In this document: piece by piece, positions 63,885 to 64,000 of the stretch
How positions within the stretch are numbered: position 1 is the first letter of the stretch
How the letters are laid out: the number at the start of each line of letters is the position of its first letter
DNA from: Carettochelys insculpta
Lineage: Eukaryota; Chordata; Testudines; Carettochelyidae
Assembly: GCF_033958435.1 (NCBI RefSeq)
Contig: NC_134138.1
Span: forward strand, 193,041,298-193,105,297
Length of the DNA: 64,000 nucleotides
Direction of reading: 5' to 3'
Notes under the pieces: model-generated
Database searches by the model: none
What the model saw: the letters and a program-made list of their open reading frames with translations, nothing else
What the model was told of the DNA's origin: nothing
Position numbers and translations under genes: made by a program

Positions 63885-64000
63885 CGCTGTGTCTACACGA
63901 GCACCTTCTGTTGACAGAACACCCCGAGTGTCTACACAGATAAAGAGCTCTGTCAACAGTTTGCTGCCAGAAATCAGCTGTTCTATGCACAGCGTTATAC
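63885..64000. mobile_element. MITE left end, subfamily D, cut by window edge
   Basis: GCTGTGTCTACACGAGCACC followed by TCTGTTGACAGAAC and CTGTCAACAG matches the start of subfamily D elements. The right end lies beyond the window. Confidence 0.6.

Larger units (their letters stand above)
56380..64000 (+). other. SUSD5: SUSD5 3' UTR and downstream flank
   Basis: No further coding sequence is visible. The 3' UTR starts at 56380; its end is not settled. AATAAA hexamers in unique sequence occur at 58206, 61079, 61251 and 63490, the last with a T/G-rich element about 30 bases on. Stretches 57572-58540, 59739-61910 and 62106-63884 hold no repeat or gene that I can name (60130-60690 is GC-richer and may be an old repeat). 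61915-62105 has TGTCTACACTGC-type motifs of a small MITE. Confidence 0.6.

Overview
This is vertebrate nuclear DNA carrying most of one spliced gene, SUSD5 (sushi domain-containing protein 5), on the + strand. Four coding exons with matching splice phases lie at 1422-1599, 21435-21553, 34843-35031 and 55118-56379. Together they encode about 582 residues: a Link (hyaluronan-binding-type) domain split over two exons, one sushi/CCP domain, a long acidic and Thr-rich ectodomain, one membrane segment and a short cytoplasmic tail. The first exon, with start codon and signal peptide, is not visible and should lie upstream of base 1. No other intact gene was found.

Many copies of CR1-type LINEs, Penelope-like element ends and short palindromic DNA-transposon relatives (MITEs) point to a non-avian reptile, most likely a turtle. 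That assignment is inference from repeat flavour. About a third of the window is recognisable repeat.

Layout. 1-1421 is the 3' part of an intron with one MITE. 1422-1599 is Link exon 1. 1600-21434 is an intron with MITEs, an antisense CR1, a Tigger-like MITE and a Penelope-like endonuclease fragment ending in a hammerhead-ribozyme-like motif. 21435-21553 is Link exon 2. 21554-34842 is an intron with more MITEs, Penelope-derived ends and a 68-bp tandem repeat. 34843-35031 is the sushi exon. 35032-55117 is an intron with two inverted Penelope-end insertions with 13-bp target duplications, an unidentified exon-like reading frame, a broken Myb/SANT-like gene, a 190-bp perfect-looking hairpin and a CR1 reverse transcriptase interrupted by a MITE. 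55118-56379 is the last coding exon. 56380-64000 is the 3' UTR/flank with Tigger-like MITEs and a CR1 3' end.

The most interesting non-genic signals are two. First, a large set of MITEs with different interiors shares near-identical ends (GGCTAYGTCTACAC) and 3-bp target duplications of varied sequence. Second, hammerhead ribozyme cores occur at Penelope-like element ends, including inverted copies inserted at a shared TTAAAATGC target.
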